A stretch of 64,000 bases of DNA from CAZYFH01 sp964646815 (GCA_964646815.1 CAZYFH010000001.1:1-64000); one strand, 5' to 3'. Positions 52,747-62,140 are shown, counted from the first letter of the stretch. The notes: a model not told the origin generated them from the letters alone. Numbers and translations are program-made.

Positions 52747-53142
52747 CTACCGCTTGCTGAACTGGAAGCGCTTCCGTGCGCCGGCCAGTCCGTACTTCTT
52801 CCGCTCTTTCACCCGCGCATCGCGCGTGAGCAAACCCGCCTTCTTCAGTTGCGGGCGCAACTCGGGGTCGGACTTGACCAGTGCTCGGGCGATTCCCAAG
52901 CGGAGCGCTCCCGCCTGCCCGGTTACACCGCCCCCCGATGCCGTTGCAAGAATGTCGAACTTCTCGGTCGATTCGGTCAGCGTAAGTGGCTCAATGATCT
53001 GGGTGCGCAACGCTTCGGTGGGAAAGCGGGTCTCAAGAGCAACCTGATTGATGTTGAACGCGCCAGTACCCGGGCGCAGAAACACGCGGGCCGTCGACTT
53101 CTTGCGCCGCCCTGTCCCGTAGTATTCGACCGCCAAACTCAT
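52747..53142 (-). CDS. rpsI: 30S ribosomal protein S9
   Basis: S9 contacts the P-site tRNA with its C-terminal Lys-Arg tail. The 131-residue protein has YYGTGRRKKSTARVFLRPGTG, ATASGGGVTGQAGALRLGIARAL, LKKAGLLTRDARVKERKKYGLAGARKRFQFSKR, all canonical to the last residue. It overlaps the rplM stop by 4 bp (ATGA) and precedes rpsB by 64 bp. Confidence 0.98.
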   Translation of the reverse strand: MSLAVEYYGTGRRKKSTARVFLRPGTGAFNINQVALETRFPTEALRTQIIEPLTLTESTEKFDILATASGGGVTGQAGALRLGIARALVKSDPELRPQLKKAGLLTRDARVKERKKYGLAGARKRFQFSKR

Positions 53143-53570
53143 GCCACCTCGTATGGTGCCGGTTTTTGCGCCGTATGTGGATGCCTGGGGCCAGCATAGA
53201 CCTTCAATTTGCGATACATCGTCTTGCCGAGCTTCGTTTTGGGCAGCATCCCGCGGATGGCCTGTTCGACTAGGCGTTCGGGGTGCTGCTGCCGGACGGT
53301 CACCGCCCGCTCCTCACGGAGCCCGCCCTGGAACCCGCTGTGACGCCGGTAGAGCTTCCGCCGTTCCTTCTGGCCGGTCAAGCGCACGCTCGCGGCGTTG
53401 ACGACGATGACATGGTCACCCGTGTCAAGGAACGGCGTGTAGGTCGGGCGGTGTTTCCCCTGGAGCAAGCGGGATGCCACGGTGGCTACTCGACCGACGA
53501 CCTTGGCGTCCGCGTCGATAACGTGCCAGGAGTGCGCTACCGCGCCTTTCGTAGGGACAAACGTGGACAT
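53139..53570 (-). CDS. rplM: 50S ribosomal protein L13
   Basis: L13 is an early large-subunit assembly protein. The 143-residue protein starts MSTFVPTKGAVAHSWHVIDADAKVVGRVAT (ATG 53570) and has LLQGKHRPTYTPFLDTGDHVIVVNA, RHSGFQGGLREERA, AIRGMLPKTKLGKTMYRKLKVYAGPRHPHTAQKP. An upstream in-frame ATG would add 19 residues without homology and fall in the leader. It is first in the translation operon. Confidence 0.97.
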   Translation of the reverse strand: MSTFVPTKGAVAHSWHVIDADAKVVGRVATVASRLLQGKHRPTYTPFLDTGDHVIVVNAASVRLTGQKERRKLYRRHSGFQGGLREERAVTVRQQHPERLVEQAIRGMLPKTKLGKTMYRKLKVYAGPRHPHTAQKPAPYEVA

Positions 53571-53625
53571 AACGGTGCTTGCGCGCAGTGTGAAACCTCT
53601 CAAGCCACTAGCCGTAAACCCCAAC

Positions 53626-53653
53626 ATTACAGAGCATTAGGAAGGCCTGTCAA
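53626..53653 (-). promoter_or_regulatory. Promoter of the rplM-rpsI-rpsB-tsf-pyrH-frr unit
   Basis: On the minus strand a perfect TTGACA (53648-53653) is followed after 16 nt by TGTAAT (53626-53631, 5 of 6). This predicts a leader of about 50 nt before rplM. No protein-binding leader fold was recognised by eye. Confidence 0.62.
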
Positions 53654-53786
53654 GACGAAGTGGCGTCGACGGGGCCGACGCGCGCCATCCGACGACTAGC
53701 GCTGGTCGGTCATCGGGCCGATACAACGCAGTGCTTGGAGCCGTATCGGCGTGGGGGTGCGGTGAACGGCAGCGTGCTGATGGACG

Positions 53787-53815
53787 TTGACACCTACGGC
53801 TCCGTGTCCTAGCGT
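53787..53815 (+). promoter_or_regulatory. Possible promoter of pilMNOPQ
   Basis: TTGACA (53787-53792) and TAGCGT (53810-53815) are spaced 17 nt apart. The -10 is poor (3 of 6), but an AT-rich stretch follows. A second -10-like TTTAAT (53839-53844) lies 7 nt before the GTG of pilM and might start a leaderless message. Confidence 0.4.
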
Positions 53816-53851
53816 AAGTTGTTGTAAATAAGATACTTTTTAATCCTTTCC

Positions 53852-54916
53852 GTGCGGTCCATACGTCAGAAATCACTGGTGGGACTCGACATTGGGTCGA
53901 GTGCGGTCAAGGCCGTCGAGTTGCGAACGACCGGCAGCGGCTACAGAGTCGCGGCCGTCGGTTCGGAACCGGTGCCGCCGGACAGCATCGTCGACGGCGC
54001 GATCATCAACAGCGGCGTGGTGTCGGATTCGATCCGTAAGGTTTTCGAGAATCACGGCATCCGAACGAAGGAAGTGGCGGTGTCGCTGTCGGGAAACGCG
54101 GTCATCGTCAAGAAGATCACGCTGCCGTTGATGAGCGAGACGGAGCTCGCAGAGTCAATCTACTGGGAGGCCGAGCAGTACATCCCGTGCGACATCCAGG
54201 ACGTCAACCTCGACTACCAGGTGCTCGAGAGCGGGCCGGATGCCGACGAACGGGCCACCATGGACGTGCTGCTGGTAGCGGCGAAGAAAGAGAAGATCGC
54301 AGACTACACTGGCGTGATCTCGCAAGCCGGCCGGGTGCCCGTGGTTGTCGACGTCGATGCGTTCGCGCTGCAGAACGCCTATGAAATGAACTACGGCATC
54401 GACCGAGGGGCCGTGGTCGTGTTGCTGAACGCGGGCGCGAGCGCGATCAACGTCAACATCATTCACGGCGATCGATCGGTCTTCACTCGCGACATCTCGA
54501 TCGGCGGGAACGCCTACACCGAAGCGCTCCAGAAGGAGCTCGCTCTGACGTTCGAGGACGCGGACCAGCTGAAGCGGGGTGTGCCCGTCGAAGGCGCGAC
54601 GTTCGAGGATGCCGACCCCGTCGTGCGCGCGGTCAGCGCGAATCTCCTGTTCGAGATCGAGAAGACCTTCGACTTCTTCAAAGCCACGGCGGCCTCTGAC
54701 CGGATTGACCAGATCGTCCTCGGCGGTGGCGCCTCGCGTGCGGAGGGCTTCGCCGACGCGCTGGCGGAACGTTTCAGATCACACGTAGAACGATTTGACC
54801 CGTTTCGGCAGCTTACGGTCGACGGCAAGAAGCTCAGCCATGATATGAGGGCTGAAGTCGGGCCGACGGCAGCGGTGGCGGTTGGGCTCGCGCTGAGACG
54901 GGTGGGCGATCGATGA
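53852..54916 (+). CDS. pilM: Type IV pilus assembly ATPase-fold protein PilM
   Basis: PilM is an actin-like cytoplasmic protein that binds the PilN N terminus and organises the pilus machine. The 354-residue protein begins SLVGLDIGSSAVKAVELR (phosphate-1 loop). It has VAVSLSGNAVIVKKITLPLM, IYWEAEQYIPCDIQDVNLDYQVL (classic PilM motif), FALQNAYEMNY, VVLLNAGASAINVNI and QIVLGGGASRAEGFADAL. The start is GTG 53852 with no Shine-Dalgarno. It overlaps pilN by 4 bp and heads the run pilM-N-O-P-Q. Confidence 0.95.
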   Translation: MRSIRQKSLVGLDIGSSAVKAVELRTTGSGYRVAAVGSEPVPPDSIVDGAIINSGVVSDSIRKVFENHGIRTKEVAVSLSGNAVIVKKITLPLMSETELAESIYWEAEQYIPCDIQDVNLDYQVLESGPDADERATMDVLLVAAKKEKIADYTGVISQAGRVPVVVDVDAFALQNAYEMNYGIDRGAVVVLLNAGASAINVNIIHGDRSVFTRDISIGGNAYTEALQKELALTFEDADQLKRGVPVEGATFEDADPVVRAVSANLLFEIEKTFDFFKATAASDRIDQIVLGGGASRAEGFADALAERFRSHVERFDPFRQLTVDGKKLSHDMRAEVGPTAAVAVGLALRRVGDR

Positions 54917-55482
54917 TTCGTATCAATCTGCTCGCGGTTGGGCGTGACCGTACCCAGCGGCGGGCCGGCGTCCAGCTCGGGCAGAAGGTCACGATTGGCT
55001 GCAGCGTGATCGTTGTCGTGACGGTGGTCGCGATCAGCTGGCGGTTCTGGACGCTCCGGGAGCAGGGGGCGCAGCTGACGCGGGACATTACAGCGGCGGA
55101 TCTGGCAATCCAGGAACTGGCCCCGATACTCGAGAGCGTGCGAGAACACGACGATGTCCGCACGCAATTGACACAGCGCGTGACACTTATCGAAAAGCTT
55201 CGGACCTGGCAGGCAGGCCCGGTGCGAATGCTGGACGAGGTCAGCCGAAGCCTGCCGGACGGCCTCTGGCTTACGGAACTCCGCCAGGAGCCGACGATGG
55301 TCGTCGTCCAGGGCTGGGCCACCACGTTAACGGCACTCTCGGATTTCATTGCGAGCCTCGAGTTGTCTGGCTTTTTCGCGCCACCCGTTGAGCTCGTCGA
55401 TAGTCAGCTCGAGGACCAGCAGGGCCAAGGCGAGGTCGTCAGATTCAAGCTCCAGGCCACATTTCAACTCCCCGGATCGTAG
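54913..55482 (+). CDS. pilN: Type IV pilus inner-membrane protein PilN
   Basis: PilN is a bitopic protein of the alignment subcomplex. The 189-residue protein begins MIRINLLAVGRD, the conserved INLLP-like motif that binds PilM. A TM helix follows (VTIGCSVIVVVTVVAISWRFW, about 28-48), then a periplasmic coiled coil and ferredoxin-like fold (LDEVSRSLPDGLWLTELRQE, VQGWATTLTALSDFIASLE). The 143-bp gap to pilO is unusual for this operon and holds no recognised feature. Confidence 0.93.
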   Translation: MIRINLLAVGRDRTQRRAGVQLGQKVTIGCSVIVVVTVVAISWRFWTLREQGAQLTRDITAADLAIQELAPILESVREHDDVRTQLTQRVTLIEKLRTWQAGPVRMLDEVSRSLPDGLWLTELRQEPTMVVVQGWATTLTALSDFIASLELSGFFAPPVELVDSQLEDQQGQGEVVRFKLQATFQLPGS

Positions 55483-55625
55483 CGGGTTCGCGGTCGGCTG
55501 ACTGCTCATTCCGGGGGTGCAGGGACAACGTCCACCAACGATCACTTCCGTCAGCGTCACCATCCGCCCTGATAGGGGAGGGCTAACGGGCGGTCGGTCG
55601 GTCGCCGATACGTCGTGGGCAGATT

Positions 55626-56219
55626 ATGGAACTCGGTCTCAACAAGCTGCCGTGGTACGGACAGATCGGTGCGTTCTTTCTCGTGTCGGTGATCGGGGTT
55701 CTGGTCTTCTACTACTACTGGGCTGTGCCGCAGCAGGACAGCATGACCATTCAGCAGCAGGAACTGGCTCACAAGAACCTGGAAATCCAGCGTGGCCAGC
55801 AAACGGCGAACCAGCTCCCGGAGTTCCAGGCCGAGATCGAAGAGCTGCAGAACCGGTTCAACGCGCTCAGGGCGGTGCTTCCGGAGCAGCGCGACGCGTC
55901 CGAAATGCTTCGACGCCTCCAAACGCTGGCGACGCAGTCGAACCTGACGATTCGGGCCTTCGTGCCGCAGGCCACGACGCAGCAACAGCTGTACTCCGAA
56001 TGGCCCATTCGGTTGCAAATGACCGGGACGTATCACAACCTCGGTACCTTCTTCGACCGGGTCAGCAAGTTCCCGCGGATCATCAGCGTCGGCGACGTCA
56101 TGATTCGCGCGCTCCAGCCGGCGCGGCTCAACGCCACGATCACTGCGGAGTGCACCGCCACCACCTTCGTGCTGAGCGAGGCCGCACCGACCGCGCCAGT
56201 CGCGGCACTTGGAGCCTGA
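55626..56219 (+). CDS. pilO: Type IV pilus inner-membrane protein PilO
   Basis: PilO pairs with PilN in the periplasm. The 197-residue protein has a short cytoplasmic start (MELGLNKLPWYGQ) and one TM helix (IGAFFLVSVIGVLVFYYYW, 14-32). A coiled coil follows (IQQQELAHKNLEIQRGQQTANQLPEFQAEIEELQNRF), then a ferredoxin-like domain with YSEWPIRLQMTGTYHNLGTFFDRVSKFPRIISV, which is the PilO signature. Its stop overlaps the pilP start (TGATG). Confidence 0.94.
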   Translation: MELGLNKLPWYGQIGAFFLVSVIGVLVFYYYWAVPQQDSMTIQQQELAHKNLEIQRGQQTANQLPEFQAEIEELQNRFNALRAVLPEQRDASEMLRRLQTLATQSNLTIRAFVPQATTQQQLYSEWPIRLQMTGTYHNLGTFFDRVSKFPRIISVGDVMIRALQPARLNATITAECTATTFVLSEAAPTAPVAALGA

Positions 56220-56755
56220 TGACGATGGGGATGAGTCCGAAGGGAGGCAAGCGGACCAAGGTGGATCACCGCTGGTGCTGCGCGACGCTGATCGTCGCTG
56301 CGGCGGCCGGGGCGGCGCTGTCGGCGACGTTGCTCCAGCCGCCGGTGCAGCCGACGGCCGAACCGCCAGCGGAATTACTCGCGCCGGAGCCGGTGGAGCA
56401 GACGGAGGTCTACGTCTACGAACCGGGTGGTCGGCGCGATCCCTTCGTGAGCTTGCTGAACCGAGGGGCCGACCTGCCGCCACAGAGTGAGCGTGCCACG
56501 GGGCTCGAGGGATTGAGTATTAACGAGTTGGCGCTCCGCGGCATCGTACTGAACGAGGGGGCGTATTTGGCCGTCCTGCAGGCGCCCGATAACAAGACGT
56601 ACATCGTGCGGGACAACGACAAACTCTTCGACGGGTTCATTAGCTCGATCATGACCGACGTGGTCGTCTTCATGCAGGAGGTCAACGACCCGCTGTCGCT
56701 CGTCACGGAGCGCGAGGTGCGCCGGCCGCTGCGTGGCGTGGAGGATGCCCGGTGA
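56219..56755 (+). CDS. pilP: Type IV pilus protein PilP
   Basis: PilP links the PilNO complex to the PilQ secretin. The 178-residue protein begins at ATG 56219 and has an N-terminal hydrophobic segment (CCATLIVAAAAGAALSATLL) followed by a Pro/Glu linker. The conserved beta-domain reads VYEPGGRRDPFVSLL, LSINELALRGIVLNEGAYLAVLQAPDNKTYIVRDNDKLFDG. No lipobox Cys at the right place is evident, so it is probably anchored by its helix. It overlaps pilQ by 4 bp. Confidence 0.92.
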   Translation: MTMGMSPKGGKRTKVDHRWCCATLIVAAAAGAALSATLLQPPVQPTAEPPAELLAPEPVEQTEVYVYEPGGRRDPFVSLLNRGADLPPQSERATGLEGLSINELALRGIVLNEGAYLAVLQAPDNKTYIVRDNDKLFDGFISSIMTDVVVFMQEVNDPLSLVTEREVRRPLRGVEDAR

Positions 56756-59478
56756 CGAGAGCTCCTGTGATTGCAGTCGCGCTCGTCGCCACGGCGCTCG
56801 CCGCGCGCCCGTGGGGCTGGATCGCGGCCGACGAAGCCGCGGCGGCACGTCTGATCGAGGTTGGATCGCGCGCGGCGGGACCGTCGTTCGAGGTGCCCAT
56901 TGATGCGTCGGCGCCGGCCGCGTACACGACGCACCAGCCGGACGAACGCACCGTGGTTGTCGAGCATCGCAACGTCAGCGCTCGAATGCTCGTGGATCGT
57001 GGCGGCCCCATTGCCGACTTTCTGATCGAGGGGTCGGGTGACAATGGGACGACGCGCACCCGCCTCCATCTCGGCCGCTCGATTCCGTACACCGTCAGCA
57101 GCGCTCGGAGCACGATCAGCGTCGGCTTCGATGCGGGCGCGGTCGACCCAATCGCCGGTGTCGCCGTCCCCGCAACGAACCCTGCCGCGACCGCGCCGGT
57201 CCAGGAAACGCGTCGGACCGCCACGGTGCTGGCCGCGGAGACCCGTCCGGCCGGAGCGGCGCCGGCGACGCGGCTCCGGACGATCGACACGCTGCTGGAA
57301 ACGTCCGCGCTTGTCGTGCGACTTCGGGCGAACGGCATCCTGACGCCGAGCAGTATTCACGAGGCTGAGGATGCCCCGCCACGGATCGTGATCGACCTGC
57401 CGAAGGTGGAGTCCGCTGTTCCGCCGGTCACACGGGTCGACGCGGGACCGGTTCGTCAGATCCGGGTCGCGCCGCACAGCCACGTGCCGCTCGTCACGCG
57501 GGTCGTGTTCGACCTTGCGACCACCGCGCCCTATCGTGTGGAGGGCATCGATGCTCCAAGCGCCGAGCTGCGGGTGATCTTTCCGCTCGACGACGAGACC
57601 GCGGCGACAGCTTCGCCTGTGGTCGAGGCGCGGCCGGCGCCGGACCTGTTGTCACTCGCTGCGCTGGCGCCCTCCCAGGCGTCGGCGCCGAGCACCGACA
57701 CCGTGCCGCTCGGCGAGACGAAGCCGGCGCCCCGGATGTCGGCCAACACGATCGTGCTCGATCCATTAGCCGCGTTGCGCGCTCCTGGACCAGTGAGCCC
57801 GGCGCAGCCGGTCGGCGACGTGCTCGCTGACGCAGTGGTGGATGCCGTACGATGGGTAGAGTCCGCGGCAATCGCCCACGCCACGAAAGCGTATGCCACG
57901 CCAGGCACCGAGCCGGTGGCGACGATTGTGGAGGAGGCGCCACCGGCGGACGAGGTGGCCCGGACACCGCCGTCCGACCCACTGGGAGGGTTGCGGCGTA
58001 CCGAGACGGTCGTCACCGAGCTGCTATCGGAGACGCCGAGCATCCAGTCACCGGAGGCCACCGCGCTCCCCGTCCCAGACGCGGGACGCCTGGCGGCCAC
58101 AGCACCGACCCGACCAATCGCCCGCCGGACGAAGCTCGCGATCCCGGCGACCGCGCCCGCTGCGTCGGTGGCCGGGGTTCAGACCGCGGCGACGAGCCCA
58201 GGCGGTATTCCGCGACCAGGCCTGACGGCCCCACGCCGGTTCGCTGCCGAAGTTACGACGACGCGGTTCATCCACCGCGGGACTGTCACCAGCCCGCCGC
58301 GGGCCCAGGTCACGCAGCAGACGCTGGGCGGAGCGCGCCAGTACACCGGTAGTCTGGTGTCGATGGATTTCCAGAACGCCGATCTTCGGTCCGTGCTTCG
58401 AACGTTCGCCGAGATCAGCGACCTGAATATAGTGATTGATCCCCAGGTACAGGGGAGTGTCGACGTCGCGCTCGTCGACGTGCCCTGGGATCAGGCACTC
58501 GACATTATTCTCCGCTCGAATCAGCTCGGCTATGACGTCGACGCCACGGTCGTGCGTATCGCGCCGCTGTCGACGCTAACCAGCGAGGAGCAGCAACGTC
58601 GCGAGCTGGCCGAGCAGCAGGCGCTCGCCGGCGAGTTGGTGGTGCTGACCCGCACGTTGAGCTACGCGCGGGCCTCCGACCTCGCCAACCTCGTGACGCA
58701 GGCCGTTCTCTCCGAGCGAGGTCAGGTGCAGATCGACGCGCGGACGAACACTTTGATCCTCACGGATCTACAGGCGAACCTTCTTGCTGCTCAGGAGCTG
58801 CTCGGCACGCTCGACCGACCGGAGCCGCAAGTGGAGATCGAGGCACGAATCGTCGCGTTGAGATGTACAAGCCAAGCACTGCAGTTGTGCGTCACCGAGA
58901 TCCTCGGGACAACGGTGGACCTGGGTGCCCCATCGCGGACGTCAGACCTGGGGGTCACCCTAGGGTCGGTTGACGACTCGTCGAACCTGAGCCGCATCCT
59001 GTCGGCGGCGGAGGGCGAAGGGCAAGTCGAGATCGTGTTTAATCCGAGAATCACGACCCAGAACAACGTCCAGGCGACCCTGATCCAGGGCGACCAGATC
59101 CCGATCCAGACCGTCGTAAACAATACGGTTACGGTTCAGTTCAAGGACGCGGCGCTACGGCTCGCTGTCACGCCGCAGATCACGGCCGCCGACACCGTGA
59201 TCATGGAAATCGAAATCGACAACGACTTTGCCGACTTCGGAAAGGCGGTGAACGGCATCCCGCCGATCGTGACGCAACGGGCCATCACCACCGTGCAGGT
59301 GGCCGACGGCGACACGACAGTCATCGGTGGCATCTACGAGAGCGATCGACAGCGTCGCAACGACCGGGTGTCCGGATTCAGCAAGATTCCGCTACTTGGG
59401 TGGTTCTTCAAACGCGAAACCGACGTGGAGGATACCGACCAGTTGCTGATTTTCCTGACGCCGTACATCGTTCGGTGA
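56752..59478 (+). CDS. pilQ: Type IV pilus secretin PilQ
   Basis: PilQ forms the outer-membrane pore through which the pilus passes. The 908-residue protein starts at GTG 56752. It has an N-terminal hydrophobic signal, two AMIN-type domains (residues about 45-140 and 180-270; LVVRLRANGILTPSSIHEAEDAPPRIVIDLP) and a long Ala/Pro/Thr linker (about 285-510). Next come an STN/N0 domain (SMDFQNADLRSVLRTFAEISDLNIVIDP) and N1 (ARASDLANLVTQAVLSERGQVQID). The secretin core reads IEARIVAL, VFNPRITTQNNVQATLIQGDQIPIQTV, GGIYESDRQRRNDRVSGFSKIPLLGWFFK, LLIFLTPYIVR. The linker is longer than usual. It completes the pil operon. Confidence 0.94.
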   Translation: MTRAPVIAVALVATALAARPWGWIAADEAAAARLIEVGSRAAGPSFEVPIDASAPAAYTTHQPDERTVVVEHRNVSARMLVDRGGPIADFLIEGSGDNGTTRTRLHLGRSIPYTVSSARSTISVGFDAGAVDPIAGVAVPATNPAATAPVQETRRTATVLAAETRPAGAAPATRLRTIDTLLETSALVVRLRANGILTPSSIHEAEDAPPRIVIDLPKVESAVPPVTRVDAGPVRQIRVAPHSHVPLVTRVVFDLATTAPYRVEGIDAPSAELRVIFPLDDETAATASPVVEARPAPDLLSLAALAPSQASAPSTDTVPLGETKPAPRMSANTIVLDPLAALRAPGPVSPAQPVGDVLADAVVDAVRWVESAAIAHATKAYATPGTEPVATIVEEAPPADEVARTPPSDPLGGLRRTETVVTELLSETPSIQSPEATALPVPDAGRLAATAPTRPIARRTKLAIPATAPAASVAGVQTAATSPGGIPRPGLTAPRRFAAEVTTTRFIHRGTVTSPPRAQVTQQTLGGARQYTGSLVSMDFQNADLRSVLRTFAEISDLNIVIDPQVQGSVDVALVDVPWDQALDIILRSNQLGYDVDATVVRIAPLSTLTSEEQQRRELAEQQALAGELVVLTRTLSYARASDLANLVTQAVLSERGQVQIDARTNTLILTDLQANLLAAQELLGTLDRPEPQVEIEARIVALRCTSQALQLCVTEILGTTVDLGAPSRTSDLGVTLGSVDDSSNLSRILSAAEGEGQVEIVFNPRITTQNNVQATLIQGDQIPIQTVVNNTVTVQFKDAALRLAVTPQITAADTVIMEIEIDNDFADFGKAVNGIPPIVTQRAITTVQVADGDTTVIGGIYESDRQRRNDRVSGFSKIPLLGWFFKRETDVEDTDQLLIFLTPYIVR

Positions 59479-59677
59479 GATGCGCCGGGACTGAAGCCAC
59501 TACTCGAGATGTGGTTGCCGGTTCCGTCAATTTCGGGATGCTGTCCGCCCAGTCGGTGACAATTGGCCGTGACGGTCGCTTCGTCAAGTTGGCACCGGCG
59601 CGAGCTCAGAATCCGCGTCCGATTCCGCAGCTGAGGTAGGTGAGCGGCGACGAGCGCGGTGCGAGGTGGATTGACCG

Positions 59678-60523
59678 ATGCCCATGACCCGTCTCGAAGA
59701 GCTACGACGGCGCGTTGAGTTGGACCCGGCATCGCCGGCCTTCGCGACGCTGGCGGAGGAGTACCGCAAGGCGGGTCAGTTCGACGAGGCGATCGCGACC
59801 GCGCGGACCGGCCTTGAACGGTTTCCGAGCTATCTCTCGGCCCGGGTGACCCTCGGGCGCGCGCTGATCGAGATCGACGAGCTTGAGGAGGCGCGGACAC
59901 ACCTGGAGGAGGTCATTAGCCAGTCGCCGGACAACCTCGCGGCCATCCGCGCGCTGGTCGACGTTCATCACCGGCTCGTCGACCCGACGCTGGACACGGA
60001 AGTCGACGCGCTGGCGGCTGCGCTCGGCGACCGCGTCGGGGATTCCTCGACCGATGATGGGTCGCCGCCGCCCACGCTCGTTGAGACGCCGCATCGGGGG
60101 ACGAGCGCCGCTACGGACGGCGACGTGGCGAGTCTCGAGGCGTTGCTTGCGCCGCTGACGGAGTCGGCGAACGAGCCGGCTTCATCCGCCCTGGATGGCG
60201 CCTTCGGAAAGGCGACCGACGACGTGGAGAGACGGGAGAGGTTGTTCGGCGCCGTGTCGGAAGCAAGCGTCGAGGCCAAGGGACCAGACGTCGCCAGCAC
60301 TGAACCAGTGAACATTGAGCCAGTGGGGTTTCTGGATCTCTCATCGAGCCTTGTCGGAGGGGCCGAAACCCCACCGCCTGAGGCGGACGGCGACGGGGAG
60401 TTTCCGCCGGTTGGAGTTTCGGACCCGCTGGATGAGGACCCGCGAGTTGCCGTGGGACTCCAGCGTTTCCTCGATGCGATCGTGGAGCGGCGCAGCGCGC
60501 GCCGTAAGCGAACCGCTGAGTAG
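59678..60523 (+). CDS. TPR-domain protein
   Basis: This 281-residue protein begins MPMTRLEELRRRVELDPASP and has two to three TPR units within residues 1-110 (FATLAEEYRKAGQFDEAIATARTGLERFPSYLSARVTLGRALIEIDELEEARTHLEEVI). A long acidic, probably disordered region follows, then a short basic C-terminal helix (FLDAIVERRSARRKR). No signal or TM segment is seen. It is 199 bp after pilQ and 12 bp before the M24 peptidase. A pilus-related role is possible from position only. The 199-bp spacer holds no recognised feature. Confidence 0.75.
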   Translation: MPMTRLEELRRRVELDPASPAFATLAEEYRKAGQFDEAIATARTGLERFPSYLSARVTLGRALIEIDELEEARTHLEEVISQSPDNLAAIRALVDVHHRLVDPTLDTEVDALAAALGDRVGDSSTDDGSPPPTLVETPHRGTSAATDGDVASLEALLAPLTESANEPASSALDGAFGKATDDVERRERLFGAVSEASVEAKGPDVASTEPVNIEPVGFLDLSSSLVGGAETPPPEADGDGEFPPVGVSDPLDEDPRVAVGLQRFLDAIVERRSARRKRTAE

Positions 60524-60535
60524 ATCGACAACGCG

Positions 60536-61684
60536 ATGTCGCGCGGACGTTTCGCCCACGCGGACCGCTTGGGTGCCCGGCTTGCGCGGGTGCGCGCCTC
60601 GCTCGACCGGCTCGAAGTAGATGCGCTCGCTGTCACGCACCTCCCGCACCTGTTCTATCTGACCAACCTGCGCGCCAGCGCTGGCATCCTGCTCGTCACC
60701 CGCTCTGGCGGTGTGCTGATCGTCGACTTCCGCTACCGCACCGGGGTGATGGCGCTCTTCGCCACCGAGTACGGTCCTGACGGGATCGAAATCGTGGTCG
60801 TCGAGGGGTCCTATGAGGAGACCCTCCGCCAGGTCATGAGTGATGCCGGCTGGGAGCGAGTCGGGTTCGAGGCCGAGCACGTTAGCGTGCGTCGTTGGCA
60901 ATGGCTCGATCGGTCCGTCGACGCGGTGCTCGTCGCGACGGACGCGGTCATCGAAGATGCCCGCATGGTGAAGGATGACCACGAGATCGAGACATTGCGC
61001 ACCGGCGGTGGCATGATTGCCGGGATGGTGGGGACCGTTGCCGAACTGGTGTGCTCCGGGCGGTCGGAGGTCGCCATTGCTGCCGATATCGACTCGGCAC
61101 TGCGCGACGCCGGCTTCGAACGACCAGCCTTCGAGACGATTGTCGCAGGCGGCCCAAACAGCGCCTTGCCGCACGCGCACCCAACGGGGCGTGTACTGAC
61201 CGACGGCGACCTTGTAGTCCTGGACTTCGGCGGCGTGCACCACGGATACTGTGTCGATCTGACCCGCACGGTATGCATCAGGAAGGCCGACACGGAGTCC
61301 GCGCGACTCCATCGGGCAGTGGCCGACGCGCATCTGGCCGCGCTCAGGGCCATCCGGCCCGGTATCGTCGCGAGCCGTGTGGACGCGGCCGCGCGAACCG
61401 CGCTCGCCGAGCACGGTCTGGATGACGCATTCGGGCACAGCACCGGTCACGGCCTGGGGATAGAGGTGCATGAGCTCCCGCGCATCGGTCGAGCGCCTGC
61501 GACGACGAGCGCGGCCTCCCCGACGACTACCGACGTGAATCTTGCGCCTGGCATGGTGTTCACCATCGAGCCGGGAGTGTACGTGCCGGGTGTGGGTGGC
61601 GTTCGCATCGAGGACGACGTACTGGTGACCGCCGACGGGTACGAGATGCTCACGGACGCACCCCGGCAGCTCGCAGTCCGCTGA
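60536..61684 (+). CDS. M24-family Xaa-Pro aminopeptidase
   Basis: This 382-residue metallopeptidase of the creatinase fold has an N-terminal domain (LARVRASLDRLEVDALAVTHLPHLFYLTNLRAS, VDFRYRTGV) and a pita-bread catalytic domain. Its metal ligands are visible: Asp in VVLDFGGVHHGYCVDLTRT, His in GHSTGHGLGIEVHELP, Glu in FTIEPGVYVPG and Glu in GGVRIEDDVLVT. These fit Xaa-Pro aminopeptidase or dipeptidase (PepP/PepQ); which one is not certain. It precedes accB by 9 bp, a frequent bacterial arrangement (often next to efp, which is absent here). Confidence 0.92.
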   Translation: MSRGRFAHADRLGARLARVRASLDRLEVDALAVTHLPHLFYLTNLRASAGILLVTRSGGVLIVDFRYRTGVMALFATEYGPDGIEIVVVEGSYEETLRQVMSDAGWERVGFEAEHVSVRRWQWLDRSVDAVLVATDAVIEDARMVKDDHEIETLRTGGGMIAGMVGTVAELVCSGRSEVAIAADIDSALRDAGFERPAFETIVAGGPNSALPHAHPTGRVLTDGDLVVLDFGGVHHGYCVDLTRTVCIRKADTESARLHRAVADAHLAALRAIRPGIVASRVDAAARTALAEHGLDDAFGHSTGHGLGIEVHELPRIGRAPATTSAASPTTTDVNLAPGMVFTIEPGVYVPGVGGVRIEDDVLVTADGYEMLTDAPRQLAVR

Positions 61685-61693
61685 CGAGCGACC

Positions 61694-62140
61694 ATGGCCC
61701 TGGCCGACCTGGACGAGATCACGCGGCTTGTCGCACTGATGTCGGCGCACGACCTCGAAGAGATTGAGGTCGAACGCGACGGTGCACGCGTCCGCATCAA
61801 GCGGCGCGTGTTCCCTGAGATCGCGCAGCCGTCGGGCGACGATGACGCACAAGGCGATACCGTTGCCCGCGCCCCGGCAGACGAGGGGCCAGCCGTCCGG
61901 GTGCGCGTCGTGCAAGCTCCGATCGTCGGTACTGTCTATCGGGCGCCCAAGCCGGGCGCCGCCCCGTTCGTCGAGCTGGGCAGCCGGGTGCGCAAGGGGC
62001 AGGTTCTCTGCCTTATCGAGGCGATGAAACTGATGAACGAGATCGATGCGGAAGATGATGGGGAGGTCGATGAGATCTTCGTCGAGAACGAACAGGCCGT
62101 GCAATACGGCGATCGGCTGTTCGCGATCAAGACGGGGTGA
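61694..62140 (+). CDS. accB: Acetyl-CoA carboxylase biotin carboxyl carrier protein
   Basis: AccB carries biotin between the carboxylase and transferase of acetyl-CoA carboxylase in fatty acid synthesis. The 148-residue protein has the N-terminal DLDEITRLVALMSAHDLEEIEVERDGARVRIKR, a Pro/Ala linker, and the biotinyl domain with VQAPIVGTVYRAPKPGAAPFVELG and LIEAMKLMNEIDAEDDGEV (biotin Lys near residue 112). It lies 37 bp before accC. Confidence 0.97.
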   Translation: MALADLDEITRLVALMSAHDLEEIEVERDGARVRIKRRVFPEIAQPSGDDDAQGDTVARAPADEGPAVRVRVVQAPIVGTVYRAPKPGAAPFVELGSRVRKGQVLCLIEAMKLMNEIDAEDDGEVDEIFVENEQAVQYGDRLFAIKTG

